This document shows positions 32,098 through 38,874 of a stretch of DNA of 64,000 nucleotides, in pieces. A program made the position numbers and the translations under genes. The first letter of the stretch is position 1. Every line of letters begins with the position of its first letter. Source of the stretch: Candidatus Roizmanbacteria bacterium (GTDB lineage Bacteria > Patescibacteriota > Microgenomatia > UBA1406 > GWC2-37-13); contig JACRJL010000003.1 of the NCBI GenBank assembly GCA_016215445.1, positions 466,924 to 530,923 on the forward strand. Direction: 5' to 3'. The notes under the pieces were generated by a model, which did no database searches, was not told the DNA's origin, and saw only the letters and a list, made by a program, of their open reading frames with translations.

Positions 32098-33727
32098 ATT
32101 GGGTATAAAGTTCGGTAATTTTCTTTTGATATTCTCTTGCTTTAATCATAAGGCGGCTCACGAGATAAATCTCTTTAAGATCTATTATCCAGCCTATAAA
32201 TAAATATAGACTGATAAAGACTAAAAAAGTAACGGCGAGAAGAAAAAAGACGTTGATTGTAAATGAGGTATCAAAGATTAGGCCGTCGAGGAGTCGCATT
32301 AACGAATAAGAAAAAGCCGCAGCAATGCCTCCGGAAAATCCCATTTTAAAAAGTTCGCTTGTAAGAAAGGAAAAATTAAATCCGGATATTTTTTTCGACA
32401 AGATCATAAAGAGTAAAACACTGTTAAAGATAATAGCTACAGAAAATGAAATTGCCAATGACCAGATAGGGAAGTGAAAGTAAAAAACAAAGATAAGACT
32501 CAAAATTGTGTTAATGGCGATAGAAATAATACTAATATAAAAAGGCGTACGACTGTCCATGGCGGCATAAAAACAACGAGTGAGAAGATAGTAAACTGAA
32601 TGAAAAGGAAGAGATAAGGAAAAATAAGAAAGAGTTACAGCTGTCTGCACAGTTGCTTCCCAATCAAATTTTTGTCCTCCGAAGAAAAGTCGGATTAAAG
32701 GGGTTCTGGCAAAAACAAAAAAAACCGCCAACGGGATCGTCAGGAAAAACAGATTGAGAACAGAATCGGTAATAATTTTTTTGAATTCCTCGAAACGTTT
32801 TTCTTGATAAATTTCCGTTAAATAAGGAAGAGAGGCTTGGCCGAATGCAATTCCGATCACGGAAACAGGCAGGAGCTGTAAATGTTGGGCCAGATAGAAA
32901 ACAGTGTAGGCGCCTCCGCCCAAGAGCGTCGCCAAAGTGAGGTCTATCGTGGCATCTATTTGAGCGACAATAACAGTAAAAGCACGCGGGATGACAAGTC
33001 TAACAAATTCAAAAAGTGCTTTGGATTTTTTTAAGACAAAACGGTAAGAAAAGCCCGAATTTAACAAAAGCGGCAGTTGGATAACTAACATTAATATGGC
33101 ACCGGCGACTACTCCCCAGATAGGCGCTGTTAAAAAAAGTCCTTTATAAAAAACCACAGTGACAACAATAATTGCCAGGTTATAAATGATAGGTGCCAAA
33201 GCCGGAAGGAAAAAAGTCTTATTGGCTTGGCCGATACCGGTGAGAAAATTGCCTGCCACCAAGAAAGGAAGTTGGCCGAGAAGAAGAAGACGTGAAAAGT
33301 AAGTAATTCTTTCTATTTTTACCAGGTCATATCCAGGAGTCAAAACAGGTATAAGTCTATCAAGAAAAAAACTAATTATAATTATAAAAATAGTCAGTAT
33401 GATAAAAATGAGATTGATGATAGAGGAGATATTGACGGCAAGTTCTTCCTTATTTTCTTTAAATTTCAAATAGATTGGAATGAAAGTAGAAGTTAAAGCT
33501 CCTGTTATAAGGACTTCGAAAATGAGGTCGGGGATGCGGAAGGAGGCAAAAAAAATGTCGAGTTCCTCTTTGTTAAAATAGCCGGCCAGGATACGGTAAC
33601 GGAAAAATCCGGAAAAGCGGGCAAGAATAATCATGAAAGAAATCAAGATAGCAGAAGAAAAAATGCTTTTTTGTTTAGAAAAAATGAAATTGGAAGTTGT
33701 CTTAATAAATCGCTCCATCAGGTTCAT
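32090..33727 (-). CDS. murJ: lipid II flippase MurJ
   Basis: 545-aa MOP-superfamily transporter with about 14 TM helices that moves lipid II across the membrane. Typical parts: SAILISFMIILARFSGFFRYRILAGYFNKEELDIFFASFRIPDLIFEVLITGALTSTFIPIYLK compressed in the first 80 residues, and VIAQIDATIDLTLATLLGGGAYTVFYLAQHLQLLPVSVIGIAFGQASLPYLTE near 255-310. Leads the minus operon. TATGAT lies 6 nt before the ATG. Divergent from mraZ, so the flippase is encoded back to back with the dcw cluster. Confidence 0.94.
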   Translation of the reverse strand: MNLMERFIKTTSNFIFSKQKSIFSSAILISFMIILARFSGFFRYRILAGYFNKEELDIFFASFRIPDLIFEVLITGALTSTFIPIYLKFKENKEELAVNISSIINLIFIILTIFIIIISFFLDRLIPVLTPGYDLVKIERITYFSRLLLLGQLPFLVAGNFLTGIGQANKTFFLPALAPIIYNLAIIVVTVVFYKGLFLTAPIWGVVAGAILMLVIQLPLLLNSGFSYRFVLKKSKALFEFVRLVIPRAFTVIVAQIDATIDLTLATLLGGGAYTVFYLAQHLQLLPVSVIGIAFGQASLPYLTEIYQEKRFEEFKKIITDSVLNLFFLTIPLAVFFVFARTPLIRLFFGGQKFDWEATVQTAVTLSYFSLSLPFHSVYYLLTRCFYAAMDSRTPFYISIISIAINTILSLIFVFYFHFPIWSLAISFSVAIIFNSVLLFMILSKKISGFNFSFLTSELFKMGFSGGIAAAFSYSLMRLLDGLIFDTSFTINVFFLLAVTFLVFISLYLFIGWIIDLKEIYLVSRLMIKAREYQKKITELYTQYE

Positions 33728-33732
33728 TATAT

Positions 33733-33760
33733 ATCATATTTTCCCCTTGACACAAGGCAA
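33733..33760 (-). promoter_or_regulatory. murJ promoter
   Basis: Minus strand TTGCCT (33760-33755), 16 nt, TATGAT (33738-33733), with the ATG at 33727. It overlaps the divergent mraZ promoter. Confidence 0.5.
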
Positions 33761-33775
33761 AAAATGGTGTGTAAT
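33747..33775 (+). promoter_or_regulatory. mraZ (dcw) promoter
   Basis: TTGACA (33747-33752), 17 nt, TGTAAT (33770-33775), with the mraZ ATG at 33785. Predicted leaderless. Confidence 0.65.
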
Positions 33776-33800
33776 GGATAGTATATGGTGTTTTTTGGTG
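33765..33800 (+). promoter_or_regulatory. TGG-repeat array, MraZ box candidate
   Basis: TGGTG at 33765, TGGAT at 33775, TGGTG at 33786 and TGGTG at 33796, i.e. about 10-bp phasing. MraZ in E. coli binds TGGGN repeats with 10-bp spacing in its own promoter. Two of the four lie in the first mraZ codons, so some may be coding chance. Confidence 0.4.
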
Positions 33801-34186
33801 AGTACCAAGTAAACTTGTCCGGCTCTGGTCGGTTTCTTCTGCCGAAAAGAATCAGGGAATTCCTTAAAGGCAATATATTTGTTCTCACAAAAGGTTTTGA
33901 CAACAGTTTAGCTGGTTATGATAAGGAAGATTGGGAAAGAAGAACGTCTGGTTTGCTCAATCCGTCGCCTTTACAACAGGCTGATTTAAAAGAAAGAAGA
34001 GAAATTTTTTCTGCCTTAAGTTATCTGGAAATTGATGAACAAGGTAGATTTGTTATACCGAAAAATTTACTGATTTATGCCAGTTTGAAAGAGGAAGCAG
34101 TTATTATAGGCGTCGGTGACCATTTTGAGATTTGGAGTCCGGAAAAATGGAAAGAATACAATAGAAAATCTAAGGCTAAAAATTAA
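33785..34186 (+). CDS. mraZ: transcriptional regulator MraZ
   Basis: 133-aa double AbrB-like DNA-binding protein that represses the dcw cluster. First repeat FFGEYQVNLSGSGRFLLPKRIREFL (about 3-27), second LSYLEIDEQGRFVIPKNLLIYASL (about 78-101). First gene of the long cluster; its stop abuts the rsmH ATG. Confidence 0.95.
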   Translation: MVFFGEYQVNLSGSGRFLLPKRIREFLKGNIFVLTKGFDNSLAGYDKEDWERRTSGLLNPSPLQQADLKERREIFSALSYLEIDEQGRFVIPKNLLIYASLKEEAVIIGVGDHFEIWSPEKWKEYNRKSKAKN

Positions 34187-34996
34187 ATGCATACGCCAGT
34201 ACTTTTACAACAAGCGATTGAAAGATTGAATATAAAAAAAGGCGGTTCTTACATTGATGCCACGTTCGGCGAGGGAGGCTATTCAAGAGAAATATTGCGT
34301 CTTGGTGGAAAAGTGTTGGCGATTGATTTGGACGAAGATCAGTTAAAGAGTTTCCGGGTTAACGGGTTAACGGGTTTAAAGTTGATTCAAGGTAACTTTG
34401 CCGACATAGAAAATATCGCCAAAGAAAAAAATTTTTATCCGGTTGATGGAGTAGTTTTCGATCTGGGTTTATCGATGAATCAGTTAGACCATTTGGGACG
34501 GGGGTTTTCTTTCAAAAAACTCGAAGAACCACTTGATATGAGATTGGATCCGGAAGATGAGATGACAGCCCGGGATTTGGTAAAAAAATCATCCAAGGAA
34601 GATCTGTATCAAATCCTGGCTAGAAATTCCGAAGAGCTTAATTCAAGACTGATCGCCGATCAAATTAAGTCAACAAGAAAGATGAACACGGTTGGGGATT
34701 TGATCTATGCGATTGACCGAGCTGGTTTCAAGAATCAGTCCGTTTATGCCAGGATTTTCCAAGCTTTACGAATAGAAGTAAACAATGAGTTTGATAATTT
34801 AAAAAAAGGTTTAGTAGGAGTTGTCAAGATCACAAAGAAAGAGGGGAGAATCGTTATTATTTCCTTTCATTCGCTTGAGGATAGAATTATTAAAAATTTT
34901 GTCAGGAACAATCAACTTAAATTTCTAGAAAAAAAACCAGTTAGGGGCGTCCGACCGTTTGAGCGGAGTGCCAAGTTAAGAACTATTGTTATATGA
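34187..34996 (+). CDS. rsmH: 16S rRNA (cytosine-N4)-methyltransferase RsmH
   Basis: 269 aa. SAM-dependent enzyme methylating N4 of C1402. HTPVLLQQAIERL, YIDATFGEGGYSREIL (about 22-37), VVFDLGLSMNQLDHLGRGFSF (about 91-111), ALRIEVNNEF and IISFHSLEDRIIKNF are family signatures. It is shorter than typical (about 310) mainly through a compact helical insert. The segment RVNGLTGL (about 57-64) is encoded by a GGGTTAACGG repeat. Confidence 0.96.
   Translation: MHTPVLLQQAIERLNIKKGGSYIDATFGEGGYSREILRLGGKVLAIDLDEDQLKSFRVNGLTGLKLIQGNFADIENIAKEKNFYPVDGVVFDLGLSMNQLDHLGRGFSFKKLEEPLDMRLDPEDEMTARDLVKKSSKEDLYQILARNSEELNSRLIADQIKSTRKMNTVGDLIYAIDRAGFKNQSVYARIFQALRIEVNNEFDNLKKGLVGVVKITKKEGRIVIISFHSLEDRIIKNFVRNNQLKFLEKKPVRGVRPFERSAKLRTIVI
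34355..34377 (+). repeat. GGGTTAACGG tandem repeat inside rsmH
   Basis: CGGGTTAACGGGTTAACGGG occurs in frame in rsmH. A related array (TTAACGGGTTAACGAGTTAACG) forms the 3' end of the CoA-binding gene at 19325-19350. Confidence 0.6.
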
Positions 34997-35274
34997 GAAA
35001 CTTTATTAAATCGTCAATTGGGTTTGTGATGCTGGGTTTATTAGTCGCTAATATTTTTTTGTTTTACTCATCGATAAAACTGGGTACGGATATTTCGACT
35101 TTTGAAACGAAGACTCAAAAAATCCACCACGAAAATGTCAACTTGGAAAAAGAGCTATCATATCTCAGTTCCCTTCAATACGCCCAAAAATTAGCAAAAC
35201 AACTGGTTTTTACAAAAAAATCATCGCCTAGTTATTTAGAGAAATTAATTTACGCTTTTGTTCCCAATCAATGA
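34993..35274 (+). CDS. ftsL: FtsL-like division protein
   Basis: 93-aa bitopic protein: short cytoplasmic N-terminus, one TM (about 9-27) and an extracellular coiled coil (about 35-75, ETKTQKIHHENVNLEKELSYLSS). Position between rsmH and ftsI, size and topology match FtsL; sequence conservation of FtsL is always low. ATGA overlap with rsmH and 4-nt overlap with ftsI. Confidence 0.8.
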   Translation: MRNFIKSSIGFVMLGLLVANIFLFYSSIKLGTDISTFETKTQKIHHENVNLEKELSYLSSLQYAQKLAKQLVFTKKSSPSYLEKLIYAFVPNQ

Positions 35275-36929
35275 AGACAAAGTTGTTGTTTACAGGTTTT
35301 TTGGTTTTGTATCTATTAATAATCATCAAACTTTTTTATCTGCAGATAATCTCGCCGCTCAAGATCAACCAGGATTTGTATCTGAAATCGCAAAAACTGA
35401 ACCCCGAACGAGGTAAAATATTCGACCGAAACCTTACTCCTCTTGCTTTAAATCAAAACAGCTATCTTCTTTATCTGGAACCGAAGAAAATAAATGACAA
35501 GTTAAAACTGACCCGTTTTTTGAGCGAAAAACTTGATATGGAAGAAGCATCACTTGAGGCAAAAATTGATGAATCTAAGGATTGGATTTCGATTGTCTCG
35601 GGTATTGACGAAGACAAGAAAAAAGAAATTGAAGGCTTGAAAATTTCCGGTATAGGATTTGAGTCGCAAATGAAACGTTTTTACCCGGAAGCTTCTTTGT
35701 CTGCTCACCTTTTGGGATTTGTTGGAAAGGATAAAACAGGTGAAGGCACAGGGTATTTCGGTGTTGAAGGCTTTTATAATCAGGATTTGAACGGGCTACC
35801 CGGTCTTTTGGAATCGGAAAGAGACCTGGCTGGCCGTCCGATCTTTATCGGCGTACAAAACAAGGTCGATCCGGAAAACGGTCGGGATCTTGTTTTAACA
35901 ATAGATAAAACAGTTCAGGAAATTGCCAAAAAAAGATTATCTGAAGGGATTGAAAAATACCAAGCAAAGCAAGGTTGTGTCATTATCGCCGACCCCGGGA
36001 CAATGGCAATTTTGTCTTTGGTTTGTTTACCTGATTATGATCTAGACAAATACTTTCAGTTTTCCGAAGACTTTTTCAGAAATTCGACAGTATCAGATGT
36101 ATACGAGCCCGGCTCAATCTTTAAACCATTGATTATGGCCGCGGCAATCGAAGAAAAAAAAATAAAACCGCAGGATACCTATAATGAAACTGGACCTATC
36201 ACGGTAGGTGAATATAAGATAAAAACCTGGAATGATAAATATGAGGGAAAAATCTCGATGACGAGAATTCTGGAAAAATCTTCTAACGTAGGAATGGTTT
36301 ATATAGGAGAAAAGCTTGGAAAAGATAAAATTTATCAGTATCTTGAAAAATATGGCTTTGGAGAATCAACCGATATTGACTTGCAGGGGGAAAATTCCAG
36401 TTATTTAAAGCCTAAAGCAAATTGGTATTCTATAGATTTTTCTACTGTTACTTTTGGCCAGGGAATTGCTTTAACGCCTATACAGATGATCAGAGCTTTT
36501 GCTGCCCTTGTCAATGGAGGAAATTTAATGAAGCCTTACGTTGTTGATAAAATATTGTCGGCAAAAGAGGAAATAATAATAAAGCCAAAAATGGAAAGAA
36601 AAGTGATTTCCGATCTGACTTCCCAAATAATAAGAAAAATGCTTACCTCGACTGTGGAGAACGCCGAGGCTAAATGGGATAGGCCTCAAGGCTATAAAAT
36701 CGGCGGTAAAACCGGAACTGCCCAAGTGCCGATTCAAGGTCACTATGATCCTTCAAAAACCATTGCTTCGTTTATAGGTTTTGCTCCAGCTGATAAGCCA
36801 AAGTTTATTACCCTAGTTATGCTTAAAGAGCCGAAAACTTCGCCTTGGGGTTCAGAAACAGCCGCTCCGATCTTTTTTGAGATTGCAAAAGATCTTATAG
36901 TATACTATAGCATTACACCAAACCAATGA
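35271..36929 (+). CDS. ftsI: division transpeptidase FtsI (PBP3-like)
   Basis: 552-aa class B penicillin-binding protein for septal cross-linking. TM anchor about 5-22, dimerisation/pedestal domain (about 40-200, with RGKIFDRNLTPLALN and YPEASLSAHLLGFVG), and the transpeptidase domain with EPGSIFKPLI (SxxK, about 283), KSSNVGM (SxN, about 340) and GGKTGTAQVP (KTG, about 483). No PASTA domains. Confidence 0.95.
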   Translation: MKTKLLFTGFLVLYLLIIIKLFYLQIISPLKINQDLYLKSQKLNPERGKIFDRNLTPLALNQNSYLLYLEPKKINDKLKLTRFLSEKLDMEEASLEAKIDESKDWISIVSGIDEDKKKEIEGLKISGIGFESQMKRFYPEASLSAHLLGFVGKDKTGEGTGYFGVEGFYNQDLNGLPGLLESERDLAGRPIFIGVQNKVDPENGRDLVLTIDKTVQEIAKKRLSEGIEKYQAKQGCVIIADPGTMAILSLVCLPDYDLDKYFQFSEDFFRNSTVSDVYEPGSIFKPLIMAAAIEEKKIKPQDTYNETGPITVGEYKIKTWNDKYEGKISMTRILEKSSNVGMVYIGEKLGKDKIYQYLEKYGFGESTDIDLQGENSSYLKPKANWYSIDFSTVTFGQGIALTPIQMIRAFAALVNGGNLMKPYVVDKILSAKEEIIIKPKMERKVISDLTSQIIRKMLTSTVENAEAKWDRPQGYKIGGKTGTAQVPIQGHYDPSKTIASFIGFAPADKPKFITLVMLKEPKTSPWGSETAAPIFFEIAKDLIVYYSITPNQ

Positions 36930-36936
36930 TAGTTTG

Positions 36937-36966
36937 TAAAGTTATAAAGTTATAAAGTTTATAAAG
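36937..36966 (+). repeat. TATAAAGT tandem microrepeat upstream of murE
   Basis: Imperfect copies of an 8-nt unit (GTTATAAA) fill the 38-nt gap between ftsI and murE and end one base before the ATG. It creates several TATAAA -10-like hexamers. Confidence 0.6.
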
Positions 36967-36967
36967 T

Positions 36968-38119
36968 ATGTGGCAGGATCTGAAAAATCTTTTTCATTTA
37001 GTTCAAGCAATTATTGCAAATATTTATTATCGTTTTCCGAGTAGAAGGTTAAAGGTTATAGGAGTGACCGGAACCGACGGCAAGACAACTACCACTCATT
37101 TGATCGCCCATATATTAAAAACCTTGGGTCACAAAGTATCCTATGTTTCCTCGGTTTATGCATCAATCGCCGGAAAGGAATATGACATTGGTTTTCATGT
37201 GACGACTCCTTCTCCGTTTGCGCTGCAAAAATTTCTCAAACAGTCAGCCGATAACGGAGATAGTTACTTTGTTTTGGAAACTACTTCCCATGCCCTTGAT
37301 CAAAACCGCGTCTGGGGAATCGAATTTGAAATTGGAGCCTTGACAAACGTTACTCATGAACACCTGGACTATCACAAAAATTATGAGGAATATTTTAAGG
37401 TAAAAGTAAAACTTTTGGATCGAGCCAAAGTAAGCGTTGTCAACGAAGACGATGAATCATACAACTATCTAAGTGAAAAGTTAAAAGTTAAAAGTCAAAA
37501 ATATAACTCGAAACTGAAAGCTTTAAACAAGTTGCCGTTATTGACTAAGTTCAATCAATATAACTATTCAGCCGCTTATACAGTAGGTCAAATTTTAGGC
37601 TTGGATGAAGAGTCAATGTTTAAGGCTATAAGTACATTTAAGTTACCTAAAGGTAGGTTAGAACTTGTTTACGACAAGGATTTTAAAGTTGTGATTGATT
37701 TTGCCCACACTCCAAATGCTTTTGAAAATTTACTTCCAGAAATAAGGGAAAAATATTTAAAAAAAGGTAGTCAACTGATCCATGTTTTTGGAGCGGCCGG
37801 ATTACGAGATTTTACCAAAAGGCCAATGATGGGTTTGGTGAGCAGTCTTTACGCCGACAGGATAATATTAACTGAAGAGGATTTTCGTACTGAAAAACCG
37901 GAAAAAATCTGCGAGCAGATCAGATCCGGGATCAAAAATGAAAAACCGGTCGAGGTCATCATAAATCGTGAACAGGCAATATTTAAAGCCGTGACAACAG
38001 CAAGAAAAGGGGACGTCGTGGTTTTGACAGGAAAATCTCATGAAAAAAGCCTCTGCAGAGGCAAGATAGAGTTTCCTTGGAGTGAACACGAAGCTGTGCA
38101 AAAAGCTCTAAATCTATGA
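36968..38119 (+). CDS. murE: MurE-like UDP-MurNAc-tripeptide ligase, N-terminally short
   Basis: Mur ligase adding the third stem residue to UDP-MurNAc-dipeptide. ATP loop GVTGTDGKTTTTHLIAHIL (about 32-50), TTPSPFALQKFL, ETTSHALDQNRVWGIEFEIGALTNVTHEHLDYH (about 101-133) and the C-terminal VIDFAHTPNAFENLL / HVFGAAGLRDFTKRPMMG. It has 383 aa instead of about 490: the N-terminal UDP-binding domain is nearly absent. The amino-acid selectivity motif (DNPR for mDAP) reads EEDFR here, so the third residue cannot be assigned. The last codons overlap pgeF by 4 nt. Confidence 0.88.
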   Translation: MWQDLKNLFHLVQAIIANIYYRFPSRRLKVIGVTGTDGKTTTTHLIAHILKTLGHKVSYVSSVYASIAGKEYDIGFHVTTPSPFALQKFLKQSADNGDSYFVLETTSHALDQNRVWGIEFEIGALTNVTHEHLDYHKNYEEYFKVKVKLLDRAKVSVVNEDDESYNYLSEKLKVKSQKYNSKLKALNKLPLLTKFNQYNYSAAYTVGQILGLDEESMFKAISTFKLPKGRLELVYDKDFKVVIDFAHTPNAFENLLPEIREKYLKKGSQLIHVFGAAGLRDFTKRPMMGLVSSLYADRIILTEEDFRTEKPEKICEQIRSGIKNEKPVEVIINREQAIFKAVTTARKGDVVVLTGKSHEKSLCRGKIEFPWSEHEAVQKALNL

Positions 38120-38856
38120 TTACATACGATTTTGACTTAAAAATATTCACCTCATCTCTTATAAATGATGATAAGTTTTTTTCCGGCTTTTCGACTAAGT
38201 CATTGGGCGACGCTAAATACCACGTCGAGAACATCTTCAAATTCTTCGACTCAAATTCTATAAAGTACAAAAAAATAGTAATACCAGAACAGATTCATTC
38301 GATTAATGTAGAAATTTTTAGTTCGAATAAGAATGAGAACCTTGAAAAAATGGAGGAAGTTGATGGGGTAATTACAAAAGAAGAAGGAGCGGTTTTAACT
38401 GTCGTTACTGCAGATTGTTCTCCTCTAGTTTTTGTCGATAAAGAACGAGGTATTATTGCTGTTTCTCACCAGGGTTGGCGGGGCAGTGTAAAAAGGATGG
38501 CACAAAAAATAGTTGAAAAAATGATTGACAGTGGAGCTGATATAAATTCGATAAAAGTTGCTATAGGACCAGCAATAGGAGAATGCTGTTATGACATAGA
38601 CGATGACCGTTATTTTGAATTCCGGGAAGAATTCGATGGTTACACGGAGAAAATATTTCATCACAGAGGTGGTAAATGGCATCTAAACTTGAGTCTTTTA
38701 AACTATCTTCTTCTTGTGGAAAAAGGGGTGAAAAAAGAGAATATAGACTTTTTTCCTTTTTGCACCAAGTGTGATAAAGAACATTTTTTCTCATTCAGAA
38801 GAGACAAAAGATCAGACTTCGGAGAGATGTTTAGCTTCATAATAAAGACCTTATAA
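38116..38856 (+). CDS. pgeF: laccase-domain protein PgeF/YfiH
   Basis: 246-aa Cys-His-rich laccase-domain enzyme. Known members are purine nucleoside phosphorylases/adenosine deaminases, and E. coli PgeF edits wrong L-Ser-containing peptidoglycan precursors. Motifs: VTADCSPLVFVD (about 95), VSHQGWRGSVKRMAQ (about 115) and AIGPAIGECCYDI, with the Cys and His residues of the metal site. The place inside the dcw cluster, right after murE, favours the editing role. Confidence 0.9.
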   Translation: MITYDFDLKIFTSSLINDDKFFSGFSTKSLGDAKYHVENIFKFFDSNSIKYKKIVIPEQIHSINVEIFSSNKNENLEKMEEVDGVITKEEGAVLTVVTADCSPLVFVDKERGIIAVSHQGWRGSVKRMAQKIVEKMIDSGADINSIKVAIGPAIGECCYDIDDDRYFEFREEFDGYTEKIFHHRGGKWHLNLSLLNYLLLVEKGVKKENIDFFPFCTKCDKEHFFSFRRDKRSDFGEMFSFIIKTL

Positions 38857-38874
38857 AGTATAATTGGAGGTAGA

